A DNA stretch of 64,000 nucleotides from Maricaulis salignorans (GCA_945891505.1 CAMDDL010000005.1:62001-126000), one strand, 5' to 3'; shown: positions 49,223 to 57,600, counted from the stretch's first letter. Program-made: numbers and translations. Notes: a model not told the origin generated them from the sequence alone.

Positions 49223-50029
49223 CTATTGGGCACCATCTTCGACGATCTTAAACTCAATCCGGCGGTTCTCCGCATCGGCGTCCGCATCACCGCCAGCGTC
49301 TTTGGGCTGCGTTTCGCCATAGCCAGACACGCCCAACAAGCTGGCTGGAACAGACTGAGAGACCAGATAATCGGCAACCGATTGCGCGCGACGCTCAGAC
49401 AGCGCTTGATTAGCCGTCGCGTCGCCGCGCGCATCCGTATGCCCGCCTAGTTCCACCCGATACGTCTCACAGCGCTTGGCCACCGCTGCCAAAGCATTGA
49501 GCAGGGGCTTTGAGTCTTCGGCTAGGACGGCGCTGCCCGAACCAAAATTGATCACCCGGCCATCGAGCAGCGTGTCGTAAGCAGTTTGGCAGGCTTTTGC
49601 ATCGGGGGTCTTCCCCATGGTGGAGGCCGCGTCCGGCGCATCAGCCATCTTTTGCCCATCGAGTGTGATGGCGTTCTCCAGCGCGAGCACGATGCCAACA
49701 TGGCTTGGATCGCTCAAGATCGCCTGCTTCACCACCTCAAACGCCCGCAAGCGATCTTCCGCTTCATCTGTATCGCCTGTGACGGTTAGGACGCCCGATT
49801 TAAGCGACACTTCGGCGAAACCAAACTTTCCCTTTTCCAAGGCTTGGCGTGCAATTTCGCGCCAATCGGTCTTCTTCGGGGCCTCGGCAGTGGCTGGCTT
49901 ATCTAGCTTTGCAGGCTTGAGAGGACCGGTAAGCGAAAGACCCGTGGCTGCCAGCGCCGCGAAGATCGCAATGGCCACGCCTGTTCCCGAAGCAAGGGCT
50001 TTCCGGCGACGCTGCGACTTTCCGCTCAT
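49223..50029 (-). CDS. OmpA-family protein, membrane-anchored
   Basis: The product has 268 residues: basic N-terminus and one hydrophobic span (about 14-35, GTGVAIAIFAALAATGLSLTG), a BON-like segment (about 50-115; KFGFAEVSLKSGVLTVTGDTDEAEDRLRAFEVVKQAI), and a C-terminal OmpA domain (about 145-268) with the peptidoglycan-binding loop ELGGHTDARGDATANQALSERRAQSVADYL. It likely tethers membrane and cell wall. Gene is single. Confidence 0.88.
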   Translation of the reverse strand: MSGKSQRRRKALASGTGVAIAIFAALAATGLSLTGPLKPAKLDKPATAEAPKKTDWREIARQALEKGKFGFAEVSLKSGVLTVTGDTDEAEDRLRAFEVVKQAILSDPSHVGIVLALENAITLDGQKMADAPDAASTMGKTPDAKACQTAYDTLLDGRVINFGSGSAVLAEDSKPLLNALAAVAKRCETYRVELGGHTDARGDATANQALSERRAQSVADYLVSQSVPASLLGVSGYGETQPKDAGGDADADAENRRIEFKIVEDGAQ

Positions 50030-50244
50030 GACGCTAACTTTCTCTGAAAAGCATGCCCAAGGCTGCTTAGAAACAGGGTCTAAACAGATTGTCTAATCCT
50101 GCTCTTCCTCAGTGTCACCTTGATTCCTGTATCAAAACACCGTGTGGTGGGGCAGATGTCAGGGCGATATCAGGCAGATTGATTGCCGCCTGCGCCATGT
50201 CGCGATAAACACCGCCTCCATCTTTTCTCCCACCGGGCTTAGAC

Positions 50245-51726
50245 ATGACCGAAACGAAACCAAATGCGCCGAGCCGTCCGCTTGCTCGCTCGCCGCGTGG
50301 CTTTATTGATCGCCGGGCCGACGCCTTATTGGCCGAGCGCAGCGTCGTGGAAAAAGTCCTGAGGGTCTATGAGTCCTGGGGCTATGAGCGGCTGGAAACC
50401 CCCAGCTTTGAATATGCCGACGCGCTTGGCAAATTCCTGCCCGACCAAGATCGTCCCAATGAAGGCGTGTTTGCGCTGGAAGATGATGACGGCCAATGGA
50501 TGAGCCTGCGCTATGATCTAACAGCACCTCTGGCCCGTTTTGCCGCGCAAAACTGGGATGGCTTGCCTAAACCCTTCCGCCGCTGTGCGGCAGGGCCTGT
50601 CTGGCGCAATGAAAAGCCGGGCCCCGGTCGCTATCGTGAGTTTTGGCAATGTGACGCGGACTGCGTCGGCTCTGCCCGTCCAGAGGCTGATGCAGAGGCG
50701 ATTGCCATGGGGGCAGCAGCGGTCGAAGCCGCTGGTGTGCCGCGCGGGCTTTATGTGGTCAATGTCTCAAACCGCAAATTGCTTGATGGGCTATTAGCCA
50801 AGATTGGCGTCGACAGTGAAGATACAGTCACACGCCTTGGCGTGTTGCGCGCTGTCGATAAGCTCGACCGCTTAGGCGCTGAAGGGGTTGAGCTCTTGTT
50901 AGGCGCTGGGCGCAAGGACGAGTCGGGCGACTTTACCAAGGGCGCGGGGCTTGGTTCCAATGCGATTGCCCAAGTCATGGCCTTTACCTCCACCCGCAAA
51001 GCAACGCGGCTGGAGACCCTAAACGCGTTGGACGCAGTGGTAGGAGATACCGTGCTAGGGGCTGAAGGTGTGGCAGAACTGGCCGCCATTGATGCCACCT
51101 TGCGCGCTTTGGATATTCTCGAAGACCGTGCTTTCTTTGACCCTGCGATTGTGCGCGGTTTGGAATATTACACGGGGCCCGTGTTTGAAGCCGAGCTCTT
51201 GGCTGAGACCTTGGATGAAAAGGGCAATAAAGTCCGCTTTGGCTCGATCGGGTCTGGTGGGCGCTATGATGACCTTGTCATGCGCTTTCGTGGCGAACGT
51301 GCGCCCGCGACCGGGTTTTCGCTGGGTGTCTCACGTCTGGTCGCAGCTTTGTCAGCCTCGGGCCGCCAGCCAGAGGCCGCGCAAGGCCCGGTGGTTATCC
51401 TCGCCCTCGATGGCGATGCCATGGCGGGCTATATGCAGATGGCCAACGAATTGCGCCAAGCGGGCATTGCGGCTGAAGTCTATCTCGGCAGCTCTGGCAT
51501 GAAGGCGCAGATGAAATATGCCGATCGCCGCAAGGCCCCAGTCGTCGTGATGGAAGGCAGCCAAGAGCGCGAAGCCGGCAAGGTAACCTTGAAAGACCTT
51601 AATCTGGGTGCGCAACTGGCCCAAGCGATTGAGTCAAACGAGGCGTGGCGGCGGGAGCGGCCAGCCCAAGTTGAAGTGCCCCGCGCCCAATTGGTGCAAG
51701 CCGTGCAGGATATGCTGCAGCCATGA
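50245..51726 (+). CDS. hisS: histidine--tRNA ligase
   Basis: The product has 493 residues, class II synthetase. Motif 2 RRCAAGPVWRNEKPGPGRYREFWQCDADCVG, histidine-A loop RGLEYYTGPVFEAE, motif 3 RAPATGFSLGVSRLV, and a C-terminal anticodon-binding domain (VVILALDGDAMAGYMQMANELRQAGI). Charges tRNA(His) in the cytoplasm. The next gene hisZ overlaps by 4 bases (ATGA). A paralogous relation between HisS and HisZ is visible (shared motif-2 style GKVFRAPKPGEDRAPEF). Confidence 0.96.
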   Translation: MTETKPNAPSRPLARSPRGFIDRRADALLAERSVVEKVLRVYESWGYERLETPSFEYADALGKFLPDQDRPNEGVFALEDDDGQWMSLRYDLTAPLARFAAQNWDGLPKPFRRCAAGPVWRNEKPGPGRYREFWQCDADCVGSARPEADAEAIAMGAAAVEAAGVPRGLYVVNVSNRKLLDGLLAKIGVDSEDTVTRLGVLRAVDKLDRLGAEGVELLLGAGRKDESGDFTKGAGLGSNAIAQVMAFTSTRKATRLETLNALDAVVGDTVLGAEGVAELAAIDATLRALDILEDRAFFDPAIVRGLEYYTGPVFEAELLAETLDEKGNKVRFGSIGSGGRYDDLVMRFRGERAPATGFSLGVSRLVAALSASGRQPEAAQGPVVILALDGDAMAGYMQMANELRQAGIAAEVYLGSSGMKAQMKYADRRKAPVVVMEGSQEREAGKVTLKDLNLGAQLAQAIESNEAWRRERPAQVEVPRAQLVQAVQDMLQP

Positions 51727-52856
51727 ACCAAGAGACTGGTCCCAAAATGCAGGCTGCGTGGGCTGCTTTGAAGGCCCGGGGTGGGCAAGAGGTGGCCTTG
51801 CCCACTCTGTTGCCCGCAGCTTTGGTGCTGGAGCTTGCTGGCGAAGATGTGCGCCCACGGCTCTATTTTGCCTCTGGCCCGGATGGGGCTGAATTGTGCT
51901 TGCGGGCCGACCTTACCATTCCTGCGGCCCTGCACTATGCGCAAGTTGCTGGGTCGGATCACGAGCCTGCTGCTTGGGTGTGCGAGGGCAAGGTGTTTCG
52001 GGCCCCAAAGCCGGGTGAAGATCGCGCGCCGGAATTTGTCCAAATCGGTCTGGAGCGCTTTGGCGATAGCGACCGGATTGAAGCGGATGTCACTGTGTTT
52101 CTTGCCGCTTGGGAAGCCTGCCAAGCCGCCGGAGAGCGGAACTTATTCGTTCGCCTGTGTGATGGCGGCCTCTTACCGCATATCATTGCCAAGGCCGATC
52201 TACCTGAACCATGGGGCCAAGCGTTGGGCGAAGTGGCTAGCCACAAGAGCGCGCTGAAGCGCGTCCTAGCTCAGGCTACAGGAACCGGGCCAAGCCGTCA
52301 GATCAGTGCCCTAGAGCGCACGATTGCCGAGTTGGACCCCGAACGCGCCCGCAGCACCGTTGCGGAAGTATTGTCCCTCGCAAACCTGTCTCTGCCCGGA
52401 AACCGTCAACTGGCCCATGTGGCCGATCGCCTTGCGGCACGGGCCAAACGCGCCATTGCCGAGCCCCTTGCGCCGACGCTGGCCGAGACGTTGTCCAAGC
52501 TGATTCATTTGAGCAGCCAAGGCTCACTCACCGCGAGTTTGGATGAATGCGTTACTCTGGCTGCTAAACTTGGTGTCGATTTGATGGATTGGCGCCAAGC
52601 TTGGACCTTAAGGCTCGACCGTATCCAGCAAGAAGCGCCAGAGGCTTTGACGCACGCTCATTTTGAAGCCTTAAGCCCAGAGGCTTTTGATTATTATGAT
52701 GGGATGGCCTTTGATTTCGCCGTCGATCCAGGCTTTGCACGGCCTGTGGCAACGGGTGGGCGCTATGACACGTTGGTGGGCGAGATTTCATCGGGTACCC
52801 GTCAAGCCCGCGCTGTTGGGTGTGTGATCCGCCCTGCGCGATTTGGAGGGCACTGA
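51723..52856 (+). CDS. hisZ: ATP phosphoribosyltransferase regulatory subunit HisZ
   Basis: The product has 377 residues, a HisS-like catalytic fold without anticodon domain. ELCLRADLTIPAALHY, WVCEGKVFRAPKPGEDRAPEFVQIGLERFGD and FDYYDGMAFDFAVDPGFARPVATGGRYDTLVG are HisZ-type. It forms a hetero-octamer with short HisG to start histidine synthesis. It lies between hisS and hisG with ATGA overlap to hisS and one base gap to the hisG TTG start. Confidence 0.93.
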   Translation: MNQETGPKMQAAWAALKARGGQEVALPTLLPAALVLELAGEDVRPRLYFASGPDGAELCLRADLTIPAALHYAQVAGSDHEPAAWVCEGKVFRAPKPGEDRAPEFVQIGLERFGDSDRIEADVTVFLAAWEACQAAGERNLFVRLCDGGLLPHIIAKADLPEPWGQALGEVASHKSALKRVLAQATGTGPSRQISALERTIAELDPERARSTVAEVLSLANLSLPGNRQLAHVADRLAARAKRAIAEPLAPTLAETLSKLIHLSSQGSLTASLDECVTLAAKLGVDLMDWRQAWTLRLDRIQQEAPEALTHAHFEALSPEAFDYYDGMAFDFAVDPGFARPVATGGRYDTLVGEISSGTRQARAVGCVIRPARFGGH

Positions 52857-52857
52857 G

Positions 52858-53556
52858 TTGGCAAGCGTGACCTTGGCGCTGCCTTCTAAAGGGCGCCTGA
52901 AAGAACAATGCGAAGCCTGGCTCGCCAAGAAGGGCTTGGTTCTGCGCCAGACAGGCGGTGAGCGCGGCTATAGTGCAACGCTGGATGGGTTTGACGACGT
53001 TCAAATCCGCTTGGCTTCAGCCAGCGAAATCGGCAAGGCGCTGTTGGCCGGTGAAATCCACCTTGGCATCACTGGCGAAGACATCGTGCGCGAAGCTGCC
53101 AGCGATGTCTTTGATCGCCTCACCATAGAGGCCCGCTTGGGCTTTGGTCGGGCGGATGTCGTGGTTGCCGTGCCTAATGGCTGGATCGATGTGGAAACCA
53201 TGGCGGATTTGGCCGAAGTCGCCACCGACATGCGGCGTCAGACCGGGCGGCGGTTCCGGATCGCCACAAAGTTTACCCGCCTAACCGCGCAATTCATGCG
53301 CGAGCATCATGTGGCCGATCACCGCATTGTCGATAGCGCTGGCGCAACCGAAGGCGCACCCGCCGCAGGCATTGCCGAAGCCATTGTCGACATTACCACG
53401 TCTGGGGCCACCTTGACCGCCAATGCGCTTAAGATTTTGGATGATGGGGTGATTTTGAAAAGCGAGTCCTGCCTGATGCGCTCGACCTTAGCCGATTGGA
53501 ACGATCAGACGCGCGCGACCGCCGCGCAACTCTTTAAGCGGCTAGGCTTGGTTTAA
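52858..53556 (+). CDS. hisG: ATP phosphoribosyltransferase, short form
   Basis: TTG at 52858 is chosen: GGAGGG at 52845-52850 has correct spacing and the protein begins ASVTLALPSKGRLKEQ, the standard N-terminus. 232 residues, the short form that lacks the C-terminal regulatory domain and needs HisZ. ITGEDIVREAASDVF, TATKFTRL-like IATKFTRLTAQFM and DSAGATEGAPAAGIAEAIVDITTSGATL (PRPP loop) are visible. Catalyses the first step of histidine synthesis. Confidence 0.94.
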   Translation: MASVTLALPSKGRLKEQCEAWLAKKGLVLRQTGGERGYSATLDGFDDVQIRLASASEIGKALLAGEIHLGITGEDIVREAASDVFDRLTIEARLGFGRADVVVAVPNGWIDVETMADLAEVATDMRRQTGRRFRIATKFTRLTAQFMREHHVADHRIVDSAGATEGAPAAGIAEAIVDITTSGATLTANALKILDDGVILKSESCLMRSTLADWNDQTRATAAQLFKRLGLV

Positions 53557-54023
53557 CCATCTGCCCGGGGGTGGCGGGCTGGCAAAGGTGTAGGCAGCAC
53601 GGTCGATGTCGCGCGTGCCACAAGTTTGCCGTCTGCATCAAACAAATCTGCTTCCAGAAACGCTGCCTTGTTGCCCCATTTGACGACGCGGCCTTCAGCT
53701 TCCACGGGGCCAGCAGGGCAGGGGCGCAGGAAAGTGGTTTTCAGCTCTAAGGTAGGGACTGCAAACGCCATTTGCCCGGCAACGATGCCAGCAATTGCCA
53801 TAGCTTCATCCAGCATAGCCGTGACAAAGCCACCTTGCAGCGCGCCGCGCGGATTACACCATGCAGCCTGACCGACCATTTTGATCCGCACACGGCTAGC
53901 TGCTTGATCGATAGCTAGCACCTCAAGACCCAATGTGTCGGAACACGCTGGCCGAGACTTGGCTTGGGTAAATTTTGCCAGAACTTCCGCGTCCGTGCGG
54001 GGCTGGCTGGTCTCTGCGCTCAC
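53553..54023 (-). CDS. PaaI-type acyl-CoA thioesterase
   Basis: The product has 156 residues with a hot-dog fold: AAWCNPRGALQGGFVTAMLDEAMAIAG contains the HGG-type entry with Gly-Gly but Gln in place of His (LQGGF), followed by ELKTTFLRPCPAGPVEAEGRVVKWGNKAAFLEADLFDADGKLVARATST. It likely hydrolyses an acyl-CoA. It overlaps sspB (ATGA) upstream and the end of hisG convergently by 4 bases. Confidence 0.87.
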   Translation of the reverse strand: MSAETSQPRTDAEVLAKFTQAKSRPACSDTLGLEVLAIDQAASRVRIKMVGQAAWCNPRGALQGGFVTAMLDEAMAIAGIVAGQMAFAVPTLELKTTFLRPCPAGPVEAEGRVVKWGNKAAFLEADLFDADGKLVARATSTVLPTPLPARHPRADG

Positions 54024-54496
54024 TTTTTACGCCGGAACGCGTCGAGGCTGACTACGGCACCGGTGCTCGGCGTTTTAACAACCGTGTCTTCCACTTCGGA
54101 TTCCAGCACGTCATCATCCAAGTCGGCATCGGGCGACAGATCGTCGACCACATCAAACGGCAAAGCAAAGCGTACAGAGGGGTCATAGAAACGGGTGATT
54201 GCCGCAAATGGGATCACAATGCGCTGCGGCACACCGCCGAAATGCAAAGTGATGGCGAACCAATCATCGCGCACTTCCAGCCCTTCATATTGATGCTGGA
54301 CGACAATCGTCATCTCATCAGGATATTTCGCAGCCAGATATTGTGCGACCTGCACGCCGCGGGCGCGGGTACGGAAGCTGATGTAAAAATGGTGGTCACC
54401 AGGCAGGCCCGTCAACGCAACTTTGATCGCGTCGCGCACGACGCCACGCAGGGCATCTTGGGTTAGTTTGGCATAGCCGATGAGGTCTTCCGACAT
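54020..54496 (-). CDS. sspB: SspB-alpha, ClpXP adaptor protein
   Basis: The product has 158 residues. Layout of alphaproteobacterial SspB: N-terminal helices (YAKLTQDALRGVVRDAIK), core HHFYISFRTRARGVQVAQYLAAKYPDEMTIVVQHQYEGLEVRDDWFAITLHFGGVPQRIVIPFAAITRFYDPSVRF, an acidic linker, and a short C-terminal tail (VVSLDAFRRKK) that docks on ClpX. It delivers ssrA-tagged proteins to ClpXP; the tag-encoding tmRNA gene is only 1 kb away. AGGAGACGGG upstream of the ATG. Confidence 0.93.
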   Translation of the reverse strand: MSEDLIGYAKLTQDALRGVVRDAIKVALTGLPGDHHFYISFRTRARGVQVAQYLAAKYPDEMTIVVQHQYEGLEVRDDWFAITLHFGGVPQRIVIPFAAITRFYDPSVRFALPFDVVDDLSPDADLDDDVLESEVEDTVVKTPSTGAVVSLDAFRRKK

Positions 54497-54830
54497 CAGG
54501 CCCGTCTCCTGCTTTTGGCCATTTCTGGCGTGAATGAATCGAGTCTCTTCTTAGTCCGGCTTGTCTAAGGGCGCAATCGACTTCGGTGTCCAAGCGAAAC
54601 AAAGCACCCAATGCGCGAGTGATCTTCACCTTAGTGATCGAAGCCGCGTTAATCGCTTTTCTATCTGGCCTCACAGCGGAACAAGGTGCGACATAGCGAT
54701 ATAGTTTGATGCATCGCCCCTAAATTCTATAATATTTGTATATTGCCAGTGAAATTGATTTAAAGTAAGTTTTTAGCGAAATATATTATATATTAATTTT
54801 CGGTAAGGCATTGCGGAGATTGCAAAATCT
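54497..54830. other. 334-base intergenic region, AT-rich right half
   Basis: The left part (54497-54670) resembles normal GC but has no convincing gene. From about 54690 to 54830 the DNA is markedly AT-rich (runs such as TATATTATATATTAATTTT) unlike the rest of the window. It includes TTTAAA and TATATT at 17-base spacing (about 54760-54788), a plausible promoter for the orphan gene. Confidence 0.5.
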
Positions 54831-55493
54831 ATGCTGATCCAAAGAGATGCAAGCCCTAGCACGCCGGGCTTGGAAGCCTTGAAAGCAAGGCTTTCGGCGA
54901 TTAGCCTACACTTCGTGCCGCGTCGTCCTGTCCGTGGTGCCCGATACGCTTGGTGTTATTGGAATGTGCGCGATCATGTGACCCAGTTTGGTGGACAGAT
55001 CCGATATGGCTGGCTGATTACGGAGTTTAAGTCGCTGATGCTTTTAGCTTGGCACCACGCTGTTTGGCAGCGACGTGACGGTATGTTGCTTGATATCAGC
55101 CCGCACGGAACATGTGGCTTCGACGAGGGCATCACAGCTTTCCTAGAAGATCCAATTCAGACTTATGATCTCTCGTGGCCACCAGCGCATGCGCAACAGT
55201 TTGAACCTTTAGTCTCAGACCCTAGGTTGGATGATTTCATTCATGCTTATCAGGCTCTTTTTGCTCTGCAGAGCGACTATCTTGAACGACAACGCGCAGT
55301 GCCGGGCGTCTTTTGTGATGTCTATTCTGGGAACCTGCGAGTTCAGGGCCCTAAGGAAGGCGCGAAGCTGAGAGAATTGGAAAGCATCTGGAAGCCAAAA
55401 ATCGATGCAGCGGACGCAAAACGCGCGCTGTTTCGCGATGGGTTGCTGGCCTGTCAAAGTGAGAGGCTAAAGCAGTCTTCCCCACTACCCTAG
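54831..55493 (+). CDS. uncharacterised protein with conserved Trp/His, possibly horizontally acquired
   Basis: The product has 220 residues. Its central part AWCYWNVRDHVTQFGGQIRYGWLITEFKSLMLLAWHHAVWQRRDGMLLDISP follows a pattern seen in uncharacterised proteins often annotated near SEC-C motif proteins (Cys-Tyr-x-Asn-Val, GW, HAVW, DG, DITP). No SEC-C zinc motif is seen at its C-terminus. The GC content is lower than neighbours and the upstream region is AT-rich. I do not recognise a function. No partner gene is nearby. Confidence 0.7.
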   Translation: MLIQRDASPSTPGLEALKARLSAISLHFVPRRPVRGARYAWCYWNVRDHVTQFGGQIRYGWLITEFKSLMLLAWHHAVWQRRDGMLLDISPHGTCGFDEGITAFLEDPIQTYDLSWPPAHAQQFEPLVSDPRLDDFIHAYQALFALQSDYLERQRAVPGVFCDVYSGNLRVQGPKEGAKLRELESIWKPKIDAADAKRALFRDGLLACQSERLKQSSPLP

Positions 55494-55518
55494 GGGGTTA
55501 AGAATATTGGTTTTTATT

Positions 55519-55558
55519 TGAAAAGTGGAGGGGGTTGCTGTTGCCGGGCCCCCCTCCG
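55519..55558 (-). terminator. rho-independent terminator of ssrA
   Basis: On the minus strand GGAGGGGG (about 55557-55550) pairs with CCCCCTCC (55534-55527), followed by ACTTTTC. It closes the tmRNA transcript. Confidence 0.8.
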
Positions 55559-55845
55559 TGCCCCGCCTTCGGCCGAAGCCTTGGGACTTAGTCGGATGTC
55601 AATCAGACCGCATTACGCAGCCAAACGGACTTCCTGTGCAAAGTTATCGTTTGCATTTGTGAAAATGGGCGGTTGACGAAGCCCACGCGGGTAAAAGTAA
55701 CGTCTTTACACATCCGTCGATCCTGATCGGCCCCACACTCGCGTCGATACACGCAGAGAGCTTGGTGGAGCCGCGGGGAATCGCACCCCGGTCCGGCCTG
55801 CTTATTTCACGCACGTTTATCACCATAGTCCGGCGAACCGGACAC
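55528..55845 (-). ncRNA. ssrA: transfer-messenger RNA, circularly permuted two-piece form
   Basis: Read on the minus strand, the acceptor piece comes first: a GTCCGG-TTCG-CCGGAC hairpin (55843-55828), then a T-arm (CGGGG-7nt-CCCCG) and the 3' end CGGCTCCACCA (CCA ending at 55763). After a spacer of about 28 bases the coding piece begins GGGGCCG (from 55734), which pairs 7 bp with CGGCTCC, followed by GGATCGACGG (D-loop-like). The tag frame (55654-55613) encodes ANDNFAQEVRLAA then TAA, close to the Caulobacter tag ANDNFAEEFAVAA. tmRNA rescues stalled ribosomes; tagged products go to ClpXP via SspB, encoded 1 kb away. The permuted order, acceptor before coding piece, is the alphaproteobacterial form. 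Ends are approximate. Confidence 0.95.
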
Positions 55846-55869
55846 TTCTGATATAGGCCCTATTAGAGG

Positions 55870-56805
55870 CTAAGGGAAGGGGAGCGTCCAATCCAGCGCC
55901 AAATCTTGCTTCAACCAAGCCAAAAGGTCACGACAGACGCGCGCTGGGTCTTCCAATTCGGGTGTGTGTCCGAGGTCAGCATAGCTGATGTAATCGACGT
56001 GATCGGCCAAATAGCGTGCACGTTCAGCGTTTTGCGTGGGGTGACTTCGGTCGGCTTGGCCCCAAAAAGCCAATAGCGGCTGCTTGGGCTTATCCAGCTG
56101 AATCGATGGGTTCATATAGAGCTGATAGGCGCTGGCAAGGGACCACATGGCACCATGCTCAAACGACCGGCAGGCACAGGCCACAAATTCATCCAGCATG
56201 TCCTTTCGGCCAATCGATAGCCGGTACCAGTCTGGCATGCGTTTGGGTGCAAGTTGCTTCATCACCCATTGACCGAGAAAGGGGCGCGCCAAAATACCTT
56301 TGGGATCACGGCCTGCCTTCCAAGCTGCAAAGGCTGCAACGTCGCCAGCCTGTAAAAGGGCTAATCGGGATACCAGCTCTGGTCGTCGGCAGGCCAGATC
56401 AATCGCGCACAGGCTTGCAACGCAGGAGAAAGCCAGAATAGCGCCTTCACCAGCCACGTCTTTCAAAAAGCGGGCGACGTCATCATTGGTCTGATAAAAA
56501 TCAAACCGGTAAGCCGGGTCAACGGCGCTAAACCCCATAGCGGGGAGTTCGAAGATGATAACGCGAAAATGCGGGCTGAAGGCATCTAGCAGCGCATCGT
56601 AATTTTCCAGTGTCATAGGGGGGTCAGCGGAAAAAACCAGCGTGGGTCCGCTACCCCGCACCCGATAGCGGTATTGGGTCAGAGGTGTCGTGTAAAAGCC
56701 AATCTCAGGCGAGGTGGAAGCCGCCCATCCAGCCTTAAAGGTGGCCATCTTGCGACGGCCACCCCACGTGTCCAGCTTGGTTCCAAGTTCACGGATGGCT
56801 TTCAT
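55870..56805 (-). CDS. alpha/beta hydrolase with atypical nucleophile elbow
   Basis: The product has 311 residues and an alpha/beta hydrolase order: VRGSGPTLVFSADPP (where HGxP is usual), nucleophile region GAILAFSCVASLCAIDLA, Asp in FWGQADRSHP and His in DLGHTPELEDP. The elbow reads A-F-S-C-V instead of G-x-S-x-G, and the oxyanion HG motif is missing, so activity may be lost or altered. GGAGAAA precedes the ATG. It starts 1 base after the end of the YdhR-like gene, so the two form an operon. Confidence 0.8.
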   Translation of the reverse strand: MKAIRELGTKLDTWGGRRKMATFKAGWAASTSPEIGFYTTPLTQYRYRVRGSGPTLVFSADPPMTLENYDALLDAFSPHFRVIIFELPAMGFSAVDPAYRFDFYQTNDDVARFLKDVAGEGAILAFSCVASLCAIDLACRRPELVSRLALLQAGDVAAFAAWKAGRDPKGILARPFLGQWVMKQLAPKRMPDWYRLSIGRKDMLDEFVACACRSFEHGAMWSLASAYQLYMNPSIQLDKPKQPLLAFWGQADRSHPTQNAERARYLADHVDYISYADLGHTPELEDPARVCRDLLAWLKQDLALDWTLPFP

Positions 56806-56806
56806 A

Positions 56807-57520
56807 TCAAGGTTTCTCCGATTTGATGGGTTGGATCATACTAACCGGGGCTTTGAGGAAGGTGACTTTGCCATCTTGACCATATCTTTTGGTCACGCGC
56901 GCATGCCAAGCTGGCCCAAAAAAGGCATCAGCGCTTGCCTGATCTTCCCAAAGATAAATGCCACCAAACGTACGATCGGCACCTTGAGTGAAATATTTAT
57001 AGATCAGTCGCGGCGTGACGGCATAGGTTGGGATGGCGTCTTGCAAACCCTTCTTGACCAGTCCGTTAGTCGCATACCAAGGCGTCTTAATCTCGATAAT
57101 GGTTGCGACATTGGCAGCGGACGGGGCCACTAGAGCAGCACCGGTTGTCACAGCGGGGACCGAGAAATAAACCGTATTAGCCTTGGCCCCATAGGTTTTT
57201 TGTACCCGTTCCAGCCACGCAGCATTGAAGTAGGCTTTTGCGGCGGCCTCGTTTTCAAACAGATAGAGGCCACCAAAGGCCGCTTGGCTATAGGTGAAAT
57301 ACTTGCGCTCAAGTCCCGGTACATTTGCATAAAGGGGGATCGCCCGTGTGAACTCAGCATTGATAGTCTCATCCGTCACGCCGGCTGGGCGCGGGATAGA
57401 AACATAGACGGCAACTTTGGTTTGAGCAGCTTCTGCAGCGGCCCGTTGAGGGGCCAATCCAAACCAAGCACCCAGTCCAACCAGCACACCTAGCGCGAGC
57501 ATAGAGATAAAAAGTTTCAT
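56807..57520 (-). CDS. exported protein with two YdhR/ABM-like domains
   Basis: ATG at 57520 has AAGGA at 8-base spacing; a start 3 codons earlier is too close to it. 237 residues. The signal peptide or anchor is residues 1-25 (LFISMLALGVLVGLGAWFGL). Two similar modules follow: VAVYVSIPRPAGVTDETINAEFTRAIPLYANVPGLERKYFTYSQAAFGGLYLFENEAAAKAYFNAAW and IIEIKTPWYATNGLVKKGLQDAIPTYAVTPRLIYKYFTQGADRTFGGIYLWEDQASADAFFGPAW. The repeated GG-x-YL-[FW]E pattern matches YdhR-type dimeric alpha/beta barrel monooxygenase proteins, here duplicated in one chain and exported. Cofactor-free oxygenase function is an inference. Divergent from the LysR regulator. Confidence 0.8.
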   Translation of the reverse strand: MKLFISMLALGVLVGLGAWFGLAPQRAAAEAAQTKVAVYVSIPRPAGVTDETINAEFTRAIPLYANVPGLERKYFTYSQAAFGGLYLFENEAAAKAYFNAAWLERVQKTYGAKANTVYFSVPAVTTGAALVAPSAANVATIIEIKTPWYATNGLVKKGLQDAIPTYAVTPRLIYKYFTQGADRTFGGIYLWEDQASADAFFGPAWHARVTKRYGQDGKVTFLKAPVSMIQPIKSEKP

Positions 57521-57573
57521 CCTGAACATCCTTTCGTGGGGGGCAGACCACCCATTGACCCCAAATAAGGCTT

Positions 57574-57585
57574 GACCGATCGGTC
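57574..57585. promoter_or_regulatory. perfect palindrome GACCGATCGGTC, operator candidate
   Basis: A 12-bp perfect inverted repeat lies in the 80-base divergent region between the YdhR-like gene and the LysR gene, 16 bases before the LysR start. It is flanked by TAGCTAGGTC, a second GGTC half-site. Short perfect palindromes of this form are more typical of TetR-type operators, but LysR autoregulation from the shared region is expected. Confidence 0.45.
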
Positions 57586-57600
57586 TAGCTAGGTCTAAAA

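Noticed and set aside
55740-55845. A tRNA gene, suggested by T-arm and CCA
   Set aside because: No anticodon arm or 5' acceptor strand is present; the pieces fit a permuted tmRNA instead.
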